From Chamaea fasciata (lineage: Eukaryota > Chordata > Aves > Passeriformes > Sylviidae), in assembly GCA_029207755.1 (NCBI GenBank), contig JARCOQ010000025.1:6224739-6288738 (forward strand): DNA of 64,000 bases, in the 5' to 3' direction. Shown one piece after another: positions 34,501 through 53,560 of the stretch. Within the stretch, counting starts at the first letter, position 1, and each line of letters begins with the position of its first letter. The position numbers and the translations under genes were made by a program. The notes under the pieces are model-generated. The model did no database searches, was not told where the DNA came from, and worked only from the letters and a program-made list of their open reading frames with translations.

Positions 34501-37500
34501 CGGCTCCTGCACCTCAGTCTTCTCTGCAGACTCTGCAGGGATGCATCTGATGTCTCCTTTTTCCTCAGCAGCCGTCCAGAAAACCCACAAAGCAGGTAGT
34601 CCAGCTGTCCCCTGCCCAAGAGGAACCTGAAGAAAAGCCAGACCTTTCTCCAACTCACGTCACCTTCAGCAGCTCCATCCGACGGGCCAGCCCAAGAACC
34701 GTCTCCTTTCGGGTAAGAGCTAAAGCAGGTGGGGAAAGCATTCCATTGAGGCAGTGGAGGCTGGGGGGAAGGAGGGATTGCTTTGGCCTCTGGGTTATGT
34801 GGGCAGAGCCTGTTCCCAGAAGTGTGTTCAAAATTTACCCTTGGTCTGGGCAGTGCAGTTCTGCTTCCCTCTTCCCCGTTTTCCTTCTCCATGTCTGACT
34901 GAAGACGTGTGAGGATGAACATGTCCAGTTCATCCAGTTCTGTCCAGTGCTGGACAGAAAACTCACGGGAAGTGACAAGAAAACAGGGAGCTCATTGTCC
35001 TCAGAATTTACAGAGCCACAGGAATTACTATCCACCTTCCAGCCTTTCCAGTCTTATGTGAAAGCACAGGATAAAAATAACATCCATCCTCCCTCTCATC
35101 CCACGTTACAGTCTGAGAGTATATTTCATTTCAAAAGAGATCTCTGGAATAAAGTGATTGAAGAGGCTGGGAAAACCAAGAACTGTCAAGATCCTCCCTG
35201 CTGTGAGTCAGGGTTGACTGGCTACACCTGATTGACTTCCATGAGGCTTTATTGGGAATAAAACTGTTATCACCATAAAGTGCCTATAGTCTGGGGAGCT
35301 TTGAGATATGAGATAAGCTCTGGTGAGAGTGCAAATGCAGCTTTCCTGAGGGAGATCAGTGAGATAGTGCTTATCTTGGATAAGCAAAGTTCACTGCAGG
35401 TTCTCCTCTCCTTGTGTCTTCCAGATCATCTCCAGGAAGCAGAAAGAAGAGAGCCAAAGCCCTCTCACAAGGAGGTCAGCTCCTCTCATCACGTTGCTTT
35501 GTTTTGGTCCTGCTGGGCAGGAATTGCCATCCTTTGTTTTCCAAGGGAGGAGGAAGTGATGGGCCTGACGGGCCTGGCGTGGATCTGCTGGACATTGGTC
35601 CCCGGGGTGCTGGACTGGGCGGGCAGTGATGCTTGGCAGGGGACAGGACAATGTCCAACCTGCAGTTTGCATCTGAATGAGATCCTGGAATCACAGAATG
35701 GTTTGGGTTCCAAGGGACCCTCAATACCTCGTTCCAACCTCTACCATGGGCAGGAACATCTTCTGCTCTCCCAGGTTGCTCCAATATCCCCCAGCAAGCC
35801 CTCACTGTCTCCTGAGTCATGGAGTTCCATGTTGGTGCTTGTGTCTGCACAGGTCCCATCCATGGGGACATCGAAACAGGTCTATGAGCAACCTGACCTG
35901 GCTTTGGTGACCAGATCAAGGGATCTCCCCCTCCTCCATGGGCAGGTGCATGCTGTAGGCAGAGCCACACTGACATTGGAGGCAATGCAGTTCAGAGTTG
36001 GCAGAGCTGAACCCAGGGCAGGCTGAGGAGCTCTGAGGTATTTCAGTGTTCAGTGTGGCCCTGGAAGGGTGGTGACACACAGAGATCTCGGTCACTAGCA
36101 GGGAATGGACAGTTTGGTTCACCTGGCAGATAGATACAGGAGTGCCTGGGTGGGATGGGGCCTTCTCCTGCCAAGTGCAGCTCCCCAGGACCATGGGCTG
36201 AGTCCCAGAAGATCCTGAGGCGGCTGGTTTCAACTCTTCCTCTTCTTCACCAGTGCGAGTCTGAGGATCCCAGGCAGCAACAGCACCATTGGGGAGAAGC
36301 TGGAAAAGTACAACTCGGCTGTGCAGGTACCAAAGGGCCTCGGCAGAGCCAGGCAGGGGTGGGAGGGATGTGTGGGGAGACAGAGAGGGTGGCCTGGAGC
36401 CGAGTGGGGAGGGTCTAAGCTGCACCAAATAGCAGAGCTAATGGGGATGAAGGAGATGGTCCCAGGCAGGAAAAGGGATCAGCCTCAGGGTTTTAGGAGC
36501 AGGGACCCTTGGAGGGGGTCTGGGGATGCTGCATGGCCCTGCAGGGAGGGGATGTCCTTTGGAGAGGGTCTGGGGATGCTGTGGTCCGTTGGGGGAAGTG
36601 CACAAGGCTGTGAGCTGGTGATGGGCGGGGGGGGGGACCAGACCCCAAGGGGCTCAGGGTGTTTGCCCGAAGCTGGACTCTGCTTTTCACCCCTCGGGGT
36701 GCAGCACGGCCCTGCTGACGCCCCTCTCTCCCAGCGCTCGGAGGGGGTGAAATCCTCCGTGCCTGTCCAGAAGAGTCGCCTGCTCTCCTCGGAGGGGGTG
36801 GCGAGCAAGCGCAACTTCTTCGAGGGAAGCGCTCCCAGCAAGGCGGAGCCGGCGGCTCTCAGGAAGGTGAGGCAGGAGCTGCGCTGAGCGGGGACCTCCC
36901 GGCGGGTCTGTGCTGGGGCAGGCACCGGCTTGGGGGCAGATCTTCCCCTCTTCGGATAGCAGGCTCAGCCTGGCAGGCTGCTGCTGGGATTGGTGGGAGC
37001 TGGGTGCCAGGGCTGCGTTCGGGCACAGGAACTGCCCCGGCACTGTGTGCGTTCCTGCCGAGCGCTGGAATTGGAGGAGCTGGGATGGAGCCAACGTGTG
37101 GGCTGGGCTCTGCCTGCTGCAGCTCCGCTCAGTCTCCCCGTGCCCTGGGGACTGGGCCGGGTTACATTCGTGCAGAGGGAGAGCTACTGCTGTAACCCTG
37201 GTATCCCTCTGTGTGCCACAGGACAGCCTGAAGATCCCAGGATCGGTGACATCCCGCATTAATCTGTGGATCAGCCGGGCTCAGGAGCCTGCCAAGGAGG
37301 AAAACAGCAAGGTACCAGCTTGTGTCAACCTCTCTGCCTGAGACCAGGCAGGCCCACAAGACATGGTGCTGCACCTCGGGGCAGGGTTGAAGCGTGAATT
37401 GACCCTTGGCTGATCCTATTAAAGGATTTGAGAGCAGTTTAGCCAGGTTTGGAGGTCTCGGAGCTGCGGGGCCACCATGATGATGTATCAGGGCTCTACT

Positions 37501-38796
37501 TGTTGCTGTGTCCTGACTGTGAGCCCAAAATTCCTAAGACAGCTGATTCCAGCCCTTGGTGGGTTGAGGAGGGAGCAGGAGCCAGCTGGATGCTTGTCCC
37601 AGGACATGCAGGGGTACCGGCCCCTGGCACCCCAGCATGATCCCATCTCAGCCATCCCATCTGCTCTGTCTGGCTGAGCAGCTGTGCCTGGAGGCCAGTG
37701 GGGGAGGAGCTGTGTGCTCGGGCCCTCAGCTCTGAGGGGCTTGGAGACCTGTGTGTGCTTGGAGAGCTCCTGGTGCATGAGGGGTCTCGAGCCATCTGCA
37801 CCCCCACATGAAACCAAACTCCAAAAATAGGGGGTCTTGTGGCTGTAGGTGCAAAGTGCCCAGCCAAGGGGACTCAGTGGTCATCACCTGGCCATGTGCA
37901 GGAGAGGGACCAGAGAGTCTTTGGCCCCAGGGTGGTTTGACGTTCTTGGAAAGGAGGGGCTCAGCAGGTCCTGGGCAGGTCTCACTGCTCACAACAGTGG
38001 AGGGCTTTGGCCACTGCTTGTGGCAGCCAACTGGCTGAGGAGGCACAGCTCCAGCCTGGGCCTGCAGCCAGGAAAGGTGAGTCCGGGCTGGGCTGGGAGA
38101 TCAACGCTGCCCAGACGTGTCTGTGCCAGGCAGCTGTGCCAGCAAAGGGTTTGTTCCTGGAGTCACTCCTGCAGCTTCTTGGTCAGTTCTCCTTTAATTG
38201 CACCTGCTCCGCTTCTGGGGCTGGAGCTGCCCTTGGCTTTGAGGGTCTCCCAGGTACAGGGTCCCATAGCTGGCTGGTTTTACCTGGACAATGTGTGCTT
38301 CAAGGTTTGGATACAGTCAGACCAAGGCAACGCTGCACACGATGCGTGGGGAAAACTTTCTCCTGGCCCTTCTGACTCTCCTGTTCGCAGGAAATCCGGA
38401 GAATCAACAGCCTGCCAAAGAGAGACGTCTGGATAAAGCAACCTGGAGACACCTCTGGAGACACCAAGGTAATTATGGAGCTGCTCTTAAACCTGGTGCA
38501 GCCTCTGAGGTAGGGCCAGAGCCAGGATATGGGGGGAGAGGGGACGTGGGGGTCATCAGGACCCCGTGACTTTGGGGAGTCAGCAAGTGGGGACAACTGG
38601 AGCCACCTGTAAGGGAGAGAAGGACTCTGGTCTGGGAGGAGAAGGGAGGTGGCCTGTGATGGGATTTAGGAGCAGCCTGCCTGCCCCCTCCCCTGCTGTG
38701 GACAGCCACTGTCCTGGTTAAAGCAGCTGCCTCTGGGGCGGTTGCAGCCTCAGGCACAGCCTCAGTGGTTCCCACTTTCTTTTCCAGTTGCAGTAA
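29037..38796 (+). CDS. LAD1: LAD1, ladinin-1 (full coding span)
   Basis: Anchoring-filament/basement-membrane and actin-associated protein of epithelia. Ten coding exons join in frame to 413 residues: 29037-29074, 32230-32370, 33665-34151, 34569-34712, 35425-35474, 36254-36326, 36735-36866, 37222-37311, 38391-38468 and 38788-38796. Three blocks match human ladinin: the N-terminus WSDLSSLARQRTLEDEEEQ (about 8-26); the SSSIRRASPRTVSFR block (256-270) followed by SASLRIPG...GEKLEKYNSAVQ (287-311); and VTSRINLWISRAQEP (364-378). Human ladinin is 517 residues; the missing length is in the middle, where human has serial SEK-type repeats. Here exon 3 (residues 60-222) is charged, Glu/Lys/Arg-rich and probably disordered. 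No signal peptide or membrane segment. The gene lies in its usual place before TNNT2. Confidence 0.95.
29865..30075 (-). mobile_element. CR1 LINE 3'-end fragment in LAD1 intron 1
   Basis: Opens CACAGAATCCCAGAATGGTT, then GGGAAGGGACATTAAAGCTC, CACCTTCCACTATCCCAGG and TGTGCCAGGGCCTCCCCACC. Antisense and well preserved. Confidence 0.92.
30660..31170. promoter_or_regulatory. CpG-rich patch in LAD1 intron 1
   Basis: CpG-dense words (CCCGACCCGGGAACCTGCCG, CGCTTCGCGCTCCGC, GCCGCGAGTCCTCGCGGCCC) inside a 3.1-kb first intron. Could be an alternative LAD1 promoter or intronic enhancer. No coding exon is recognised in it. Confidence 0.3.
31477..31590. repeat. A-rich (CAAAA)n low-complexity tract
   Basis: Repeated CAAAA/CAAA units with interruptions inside LAD1 intron 1. 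Confidence 0.9.
32230..32370 (+). CDS. LAD1: LAD1 coding exon 2
   Basis: Acceptor CCTCCCAAACAG, donor AG|GTCTGT. Residues 13-59, with LARQRTLEDEEEQQRERRRR, the most conserved stretch of ladinin. Confidence 0.96.
33665..34151 (+). CDS. LAD1: LAD1 coding exon 3 (large charged exon)
   Basis: Acceptor TCTCTATCCCTAG, donor CAG|GTGAGC. 487 nt, residues 60-222. Low-complexity, rich in E, K, R, Q, S and P. Much shorter than the human counterpart and without its SEK repeats. Confidence 0.92.
34569..34712 (+). CDS. LAD1: LAD1 coding exon 4
   Basis: Acceptor TTTTTCCTCAG followed by CAG, so a tandem NAGNAG acceptor can drop one Gln. Donor CGG|GTAAGA. Residues 223-270, ending SSSIRRASPRTVSFR. Confidence 0.94.
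35425..35474 (+). CDS. LAD1: LAD1 coding exon 5
   Basis: Acceptor TTGTGTCTTCCAG, donor AG|GTCAGC. 50 nt, residues 271-286, IISRKQKEESQSPLTR. Confidence 0.93.
35688..35830 (-). mobile_element. CR1 LINE 3'-end fragment in LAD1 intron
   Basis: AATCACAGAATGGTTTGGGT, AAGGGACC, TACCATGGGCAGGAACATCT, CCAGGTTGCTCCA. Antisense. Confidence 0.88.
36254..36326 (+). CDS. LAD1: LAD1 coding exon 6
   Basis: Acceptor CTCTTCTTCACCAG, donor CAG|GTACCA. 73 nt, residues 287-311, SASLRIPGSN...KLEKYNSAVQ, aligned with human SASMKLPD...KLERYHTAI. Confidence 0.95.
36735..36866 (+). CDS. LAD1: LAD1 coding exon 7
   Basis: Acceptor CCCTCTCTCCCAG, donor AAG|GTGAGG. Residues 312-355, RSEGVKSS...GVASKRNFFEG. Confidence 0.95.
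37222..37311 (+). CDS. LAD1: LAD1 coding exon 8
   Basis: Acceptor CTGTGTGCCACAG, donor AAG|GTACCA. Residues 356-385, containing VTSRINLWISRAQEP. Confidence 0.96.
38391..38468 (+). CDS. LAD1: LAD1 coding exon 9
   Basis: Acceptor CTCCTGTTCGCAG, donor AAG|GTAATT. Residues 386-411, EIRRINSLPKRDVW... The frame fits; homology to the human tail is weak. Confidence 0.8.
38788..38796 (+). CDS. LAD1: LAD1 last coding exon (two codons plus stop)
   Basis: Acceptor CTTTCTTTTCCAG then TTG CAG TAA. Only Leu-Gln is coded before the stop; the rest of the exon is 3'UTR. Confidence 0.75.
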   Translation: MQ

Positions 38797-39885
38797 TACC
38801 AGCTGTGGTATCAGACCATCTGGGAAAAACTGGTTTGCTCCAAAGATCAAAGCCCAGCCCTACCCAACCGTCCAGCAGCCACTGCCACGAGTCCCCTGTG
38901 CCCCGTGTGGGTGCAGCCCAGCTCATGCGGTCCCTCTGCTTGTGGGATGGGAAGGAAGAAGCCTGGAAGAGTCTCCCTGTGTCCCCAGTCCCCACTCACT
39001 GCCTGTCTGGAGGTGTCCAGGCCTGCAGGCTCCCCGCAGATGCTGAAGGCAAACTCCTGCCTTGTTTGCCCACCACATTTTGCTGTTCTGTTCCTGATCT
39101 CTGCCTGTGCCCCGGAACTGCCCTGGCAAAGGGGATCCCCCACACGGCTCCCTGGCAGCTGTAAGATGTCAGTGGGGCAAGAACCTGCCTGGCCAAGGGC
39201 GCTCCAGCTGCACATCCATGGACCACGTCCGTCCCAGCTACCTGGGGCAGGTGGGGCAGGCAGGTGTCACCCCCCTGCCAGGCTGTCACTGCCAGAGTGA
39301 CCCAACCAGAGGCCGATGTTAATGAAGTCACACGAGTGCTCGGAGATGTCTCATGGGAGAAGGGAAGACTTGGCCCTGGTGTTTCCTTCCACACACAGTT
39401 GAACCAGAGACTTGTCCTTGGCCCTGCCGTCCCCTGCCCCTGCAAGCAGTGACCCTTCATCCAGTGGTCCAGGGAGGGTGAGCTGGCCCTGGCCATGGCC
39501 ACAGCCCTGTTTGGGGGATTTCATGGAGCTGAGTGCCCTGTGCTGGGCCTCATTTGCCTTTTGTGTTTCCTTCTGAGCCTTTTGCTGTGCAGCCCCTGAT
39601 CCTGCATTCCCTGGGCTGCTGAGCCCACCCAGCAGGGATGGGGGATGCTCTCCTGAGGCGTTTAGGGTGGATATAGGGTGCCATGGGCAAAGGGCTCAAA
39701 TTCTCCTATTGGGGCCATTCTTTGGGTTTGGGTTGTGCCATTAGCAACCAATGTGGTGACAAATTCAGTGTGGGAATCTGCTGCTGCCCCTGGAGCTGAA
39801 CCTGCTCGTCAGGCTTGGGAAAGGACTTGGGTTTCTCTGTGCCTTTTTTTTTTTTTTTTTCTAATAAAAGTTGCTCTTTCTAAGA
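38797..39885 (+). other. LAD1: LAD1 3'UTR
   Basis: Noncoding sequence to the AATAAA at 39863. The end is estimated about 15-20 bases after the signal. Confidence 0.65.
39863..39868 (+). terminator. LAD1: polyadenylation signal AATAAA (LAD1)
   Basis: CTAATAAAAGTTGC directly after a long T run (about 39846-39860), about 1.07 kb past the LAD1 stop. Confidence 0.75.
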
Positions 39886-40188
39886 TGCTCCTGGTCACCT
39901 ACTGCTGGTCTGGGACTGGAAACTGTTCCCTTTCCCTTCTCCTGATGAGGAGAAAATAGGGAAAACCCCGAATCAAATGTGTCCTGGGAGGTTAAAAACC
40001 AGACTCTTCCCTTGTCATTGCAGCACCCCGAGCTCGGAGCAGCGGCTGAGGGAGCCGGGTCGGAGCTGCCGGGCAGGGTCTGCTCCTGGCACTGGTGACA
40101 GCGCTGCCTTATCAGCGTCCCGGGCCCGGTGACAGCTGGGCTGGCTTGTGTCAGCCCCTCGGGCACTCACGTATCTCGGTCCGGAGGG

Positions 40189-40198
40189 TTTAAAATAG
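40189..40198 (+). promoter_or_regulatory. TNNT2: MEF2-like AT-rich site, TNNT2 promoter
   Basis: TTTAAAATAG, one mismatch to the MEF2 consensus, about 220 bases before the estimated TNNT2 start. Confidence 0.4.
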
Positions 40199-40227
40199 CA
40201 AATCTCTGAGGCCACACAATAGCTTGG

Positions 40228-40237
40228 GCTTATATGG
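40228..40237 (+). promoter_or_regulatory. TNNT2: CArG-like box, TNNT2 promoter
   Basis: GCTTATATGG, one base from the SRF site CC(A/T)6GG, between the MEF2-like site and the MCAT boxes. Confidence 0.4.
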
Positions 40238-40242
40238 GCTCC

Positions 40243-40278
40243 TGGGGGGGAAGGGGGAGCGGCGGAGGGGGCCAGGGC
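40243..40278 (+). other. G-rich tract in TNNT2 promoter
   Basis: G7, G5, G4 and G3 runs within about 36 bases; loosely compatible with a G-quadruplex (one loop is 9 bases). Confidence 0.35.
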
Positions 40279-40311
40279 CGCGGCTGCCGAAATAGCAGCT
40301 CACAAGTGTTG

Positions 40312-40318
40312 CATTCCT
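40312..40318 (+). promoter_or_regulatory. TNNT2: MCAT box 1 (CATTCCT), TNNT2 promoter
   Basis: Perfect TEAD/TEF-1 site about 96 bases before the estimated start. The chicken cardiac troponin T promoter is known to need two MCAT boxes at about this position. Confidence 0.8.
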
Positions 40319-40334
40319 CGCTGGGCGCCGGGCG

Positions 40335-40341
40335 CATTCCT
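40335..40341 (+). promoter_or_regulatory. TNNT2: MCAT box 2 (CATTCCT), TNNT2 promoter
   Basis: Second perfect MCAT, 23 bases after the first and in the same orientation, two helical turns apart. Confidence 0.8.
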
Positions 40342-40378
40342 GCGGCGCTGCCCGCCCCGGGGTGGGCGCTGGAGCCCC

Positions 40379-40385
40379 CTTAAAG
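40379..40385 (+). promoter_or_regulatory. TNNT2: TATA-like CTTAAAG, TNNT2 core promoter
   Basis: AT-rich heptamer in a GC-rich setting, about 28 bases before the estimated start and 38 bases after MCAT box 2. Confidence 0.55.
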
Positions 40386-40407
40386 CCTCCTGCCCCAAAG
40401 AGCCTTT

Positions 40408-40455
40408 CCCAGACCCCGCCGGCTCCCCGCGCTCCCCGGCATCACCGGCGCTCAG
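40408..40455 (+). other. TNNT2: TNNT2 noncoding exon 1 (5' end estimated)
   Basis: Starts about 28 bases after the TATA-like element and ends at a good donor, GCTCAG|GTACGG (40455/40456). No ATG inside. The next exon carries the start codon. Confidence 0.65.
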
Positions 40456-42752
40456 GTACGGTTGGGGCGGCGCCCGCCCCTCCCGGGGAGGGATGCGCTG
40501 GATCCAGACCCGGGAGGGAATCGCCTCAGGGTTCAGGGTGTCCCTCGGCCCCTCTCTCTGGGTGTTTTGTGCCATGGAGGCATTCCCACGCATAAAACAT
40601 CAGGACCCTCTCCAGCGGGTTGTATTTGCAATTTGTCTTTTGAACCACCTTGATGGGTGCCCAGGTGCGTCAGATGGAGTTTGGCTGCCCTGGTTCCGGG
40701 GAAATCTCCCAGATCCCCGTTCCCTGTGTCTCTGCAGGGGACAGCAGGGATGTGATGACACCCATGGCCAGCTTGGCCCTGGCTCTCTGGCAGGCCAGGG
40801 GGTGGGTTAGGGATGGGATGCTCCTGTGCCTGGTCTGACCCTGCCAAGCAAGACTGGGAGCAGGGACACGACCCATTCCTGGAGCAAACTGGGGGAAAGG
40901 AGAGCTCCATGTCTGGGCAGCCTGGAGGAAAGTAGTGACTCAGAACTATGGAGGATTAACTCAGCCCCAGAGCTGTGAGCAGCCAGCCCTGAGCTAAAGG
41001 ATAGGGGGATTTCAAGGAGTGTGAAGAATATCTGGATTGTTTTATACACAGCAAATTCTGGGAGAGATTTTGTAGTCAGTGCAGTATTTCCTCTTTATCT
41101 CTGTAATGTCTGCTGGGTTCTCCTAATTCTACCAAATCAAAATTTCCAAGATTTAATGAAAAGGTTTATGTGTTTCTGTGCAGAGGATGCATAAATATTT
41201 CCTTGAGCCACTTTTTCTCTTGTGTACCCTCTTAACAGTGCTGCATTTTTTGCTGTTCCCTCAGCTCTGTGGGATCGCAGTGTCTGAGGGAGGAAGGCAA
41301 TGAGAATGCAGGAAGAGGCTTTCACACTGCTGTTGGGACTGAGAACCCTCTTCTCTTGTGTCATGAAATGATTGTGTGGAGCCTTGGGTGCTCCGCGGCC
41401 ACACAAATGATTTGGCCAAACTTGGGGCATCAGGACCATGCCAAGCCTGGGGGAAAAGTGGGAACTGATGATTGTGAGGAAGCAGAGATCCCGGGGATGA
41501 TGCTGGAGGGGGTGCTTGGAGCCAAGCCCTGGACCCCTCACAGGAAAGGGACAGTGACAGCAGGAGCAGGCGGTGACCCTGAGGCAGAAGGGGCTGAGTT
41601 TTGCCTTTATTTGTCTCCAAAAAGCACCTCGTGAATAACAGCGAGATTAGAGACCCCCTGGAGCCATGGCTATGCCAAGGTTCCCCTCCTGGAATGCCCC
41701 TTTCCCATGCCTGAGCATTCCAACCCTGGATCCAGCATCTTGAATAAGCACTCCTAAGGCCTGTCCTGCCCGTTGCGGGTAATAAATGCTCGACAGATGT
41801 AGCCAGGAGCAGTTGTTCCCAGACTCCGGGCAGCAGGAGCAGGGAAGCCTTGCTGCTCTGGGAACAGGTGGTTCAGCACATGGAAGTTATTTCCAGAGCT
41901 GCCTTGCATCATTGTGTGGCATCTCAGCCCTGCTGAGGGCTGGCACGAGCAGGGGACAGGGCTGGGCTGGGCCTGGGGCTCTGGGTTTCTCCAGGATGCC
42001 CAGGGATGGGGCTGGTGGGTGCAGATCTCACAGTGCAGTGCTGGGTGAAGGTCAGATGAGGTGAGATGATGAGCAAAGTCCTCCAGAGCACAGCTGGGAG
42101 GGAGACAGATGTGCTGGGAAGATGAAAGGCTGTTTCTGCAGGGGTTTTAGCCCTAAAACCAGGGCTAAATTACAAAACCAGGCTGTAAATTATTCTTTTT
42201 AGCTAACAGGGGAGAAATGCTCCTGCTGAGCCCAGGCTGCCCCTTTTCCAGCAGTTCTGCACTTGGAGGGCTGGGCTGGGAGTGTTTGCTGGGGTCTTGT
42301 GCTGTGCCTGGTGCAGGGCTGTAAATCTGAGAGAAGGGGTCATCCCTGAGCTAAGAACAGTCACGAAGAAAACAAGCTGAACACTGCAATGGGGTGATTT
42401 TCCTGTCCCCTGAGCAAACACAGCTCCTGAGAGGGCTGGGCCAGGGGGGCTGAGTGCCCTGGACATGGCTCCTGACAGAGTTATCGGTGTGACAGGAGGC
42501 TGTGTCCAATCTCCTGCCTCCTGTTTGGGGCAAGCTGTGATCCTGGGACAGGAGGGGGGCAGGCACCTTATCTCTGCTGAGATAATGCTGTCACAACTTG
42601 CCTGGGGGCAGCTGGGAGCTCCAAGTGCTTTGGAGAGAGGCACCATCTCTGTGCCCCTGTCCTGGTGCTGAGGGACAGGCTGTGCTGGCCCTTATCTCAC
42701 TTCTAACCCTCACTTTTTCCAATCTGCCTCAAACTCTGCCAGAGAACCAGGG

Positions 42753-51642
<8,890 letters not shown>

Positions 51643-51805
51643 AGGCTCAGGGGGAGAGGAGGCCAAGCCCCAGGAGCTGCAGTGGCTGCACAGATCCCTG
51701 GCTGCAGGAATGGGGGTTCCTAGGGGCAGAGGCTTCACGAGGTTCCCGTCTCTACCCCCCAGTGGTGTTGTGTCTGTAAATAAAGAGGTGGTGAGGGAGT
51801 GCAGG
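51643..51805 (+). other. TNNT2: TNNT2 3'UTR
   Basis: Short 3'UTR to AATAAA at 51779, end estimated about 20 bases later, in a GTGGTGAGGGAGTGC context. Confidence 0.75.
51779..51784 (+). terminator. TNNT2: polyadenylation signal AATAAA (TNNT2)
   Basis: TGTAAATAAAGAGGTGGTG, 137 bases after the stop codon. Confidence 0.85.
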
Positions 51806-52405
51806 TGTGCTCTCCATCCTGAGGCTCTGGTCCCAAAGGACACAGCACAGGCTCAGCACAGCTTGAGGAATTGCCCACCTGCTCCCTGGGCTGTGAGAGG
51901 TCACAGCAGCTACCCAGGACCCCTCAAGTAACTGTCCCTGTGCCTCCCAGCATTATTTCAGCTACAGTCCTTGGCAGGTTTGGCGATAGACCTCAGTGGT
52001 CTGAGCTGCTTTTCCTGCTGCATTTTGGGGCAATCCTCATCATGGCCACTTTTGTTCTGCTTTTGCTGTACCAGAGCCTCACTCGCTCCTCTCTGGTCAC
52101 AGCTGGCCCTGTGGGACACCATGGACAGGGCACTGCTTCCAAGCCTCTTGGCTTATGGAATAGTCGCTAACACGCCTTCCAGGCTATGTCCATTCCTATT
52201 TGCAGCTCTTGCTAAAGGCTCTGATCAGCTGTGTTTGCCTCCTCTGCATGTTTCTGACAGCATACAGTGAAGCCTTGAGATAAGCTTCCCCATGTGGGGA
52301 GGCTGCTTAGGGGGCAGATCTCTTCCATCTGGCTGCGAATCTGCAGCACTTCACACGTGTGCTGTCCCTGGGGCATGTTGCCTGCGGACCCCCCAGTGTT
52401 CCTGG
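51806..52405. other. intergenic, nothing recognised
   Basis: No exon, repeat family or strong motif seen between the TNNT2 3' end and the hexanucleotide tract. Confidence 0.5.
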
Positions 52406-52410
52406 TGGGT

Positions 52411-52600
52411 CTGGATCTGGATCTGGGTCTGGGTCTGGGTCTGGGTCTGGGTCTGGATCTGGGTCTGGGTCTGGGTCTGGGTCTGGGTCTGGATCTGGGT
52501 CTGGGTCTGGGTCTGGGTCTGGGTCTGGATCTGGGTCTGGGTCTGGGTCTGGATCTGGGTCTGGGTCTGGGTCTGGGTCTGGATCTGGGTCTGGGTCTGG
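52411..52600. repeat. (CTGGGT/CTGGAT)n hexanucleotide tandem repeat
   Basis: About 31 units. With A for CTGGAT and G for CTGGGT, the order is AA G5 A G5 A G5 A G3 A G4 A G2. A 36-base higher-order unit (A plus five G) is therefore repeated three times before it degenerates. Runs of GGG every six bases on the + strand can form G-quadruplexes. All three forward frames are open only because of the hexamer period. Confidence 0.95.
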
Positions 52601-53199
52601 ACTGGCAGCCAGCCCAGGGCACCAGAGGTCCTGGAGGGCTGTTACGCTGCCCTGTTATGACAACCTGTCCCATGCTGTTGATAAACAGCATCTAAGAAGC
52701 TTTTCCCTGAGCAGTGGGGACAGGAGGATGCACAGGGCGGTGGATCCTGTCCCTTGGTGAGATGTTTTATGTCCTCCTTGCTGGGGCTGCCTGTCCTCCC
52801 CATCCCTTACCCGGTTATGTGGGGGTGTTCTGCAGATTTCTCCCGTGTGCTCATGTTGAATGACTATTTATTTTCCCTGCTTCAACACACACCACCAGGT
52901 TTTGGGGAATAAGGCTCTGGGAAGCTCAGAATCAGTGAGGCACAGGGGGAGGACAACCAGCTCCCCACCACCTCCCTCCTCCCTCCTCAAAACCGAGGTG
53001 TGGAGGGCAAAGGGGAGAGCTGAGGAGGGTGGCAATGCTGGGACGTGAAATATCCAGAAGGTGGCAGAGTGATGGTCCAGCAAGTGACATTTCCCGCCTG
53101 CCTGATGCACGGCAACAGGAGACAGGAGCGCTCGGGGCGGTCAGCTGTGTCTGCCTTGGGAAAAATATCCCCTTTTGCAAGCTCTGAAGGTCCATTCTC

Positions 53200-53560
53200 C
53201 CATCTCTCCCGGCAGGCGGAGGCAGGGCCGTGCCGGTGCCCGGTGCCGCAGAGCAGCCCCGCAGCCGCTCTGCCCGTCCCTGGGGCTGGCAGCGCCCAGG
53301 GCGGGGGTACCCGGGCACTCCCTGCTTCCCACAGCGCTGCCTGTCCCGGCAGCTCCCGGCCCCGCTCCAGCCCCAATCCAAAACCGCCGGGCACCTCCCT
53401 CCGTGCGCCCGCTGCGCGCTGGCACCGCCGAGGCACGGCGGCTGAGTCAGCGCCCGGCCCTCCCCTGGCCCTCCCTCGCCCATCCCAGCCCGGGCATTCC
53501 CACTCCCAGTGCGCTGCTGCCCTGCTCGGGAACGGCCGAGTGGGAGCAGGATGCTGCAAT
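53200..53560. promoter_or_regulatory. orphan CpG island with AP-1 motif
   Basis: CpG-dense stretch about 1.5 kb past TNNT2 with no gene start recognised on either strand. A TGAGTCA AP-1 core (53443-53449) sits in CTGAGTCAGC, close to a Maf/NRF2-type site. Long overlapping open frames on both strands are composition effects. Confidence 0.45.

Noticed and set aside
52292..52760. Open frames reading GSGSGS, WVWVWI and LGLGLD
   Set aside because: Artefacts of the hexanucleotide repeat, whose period is a multiple of three.
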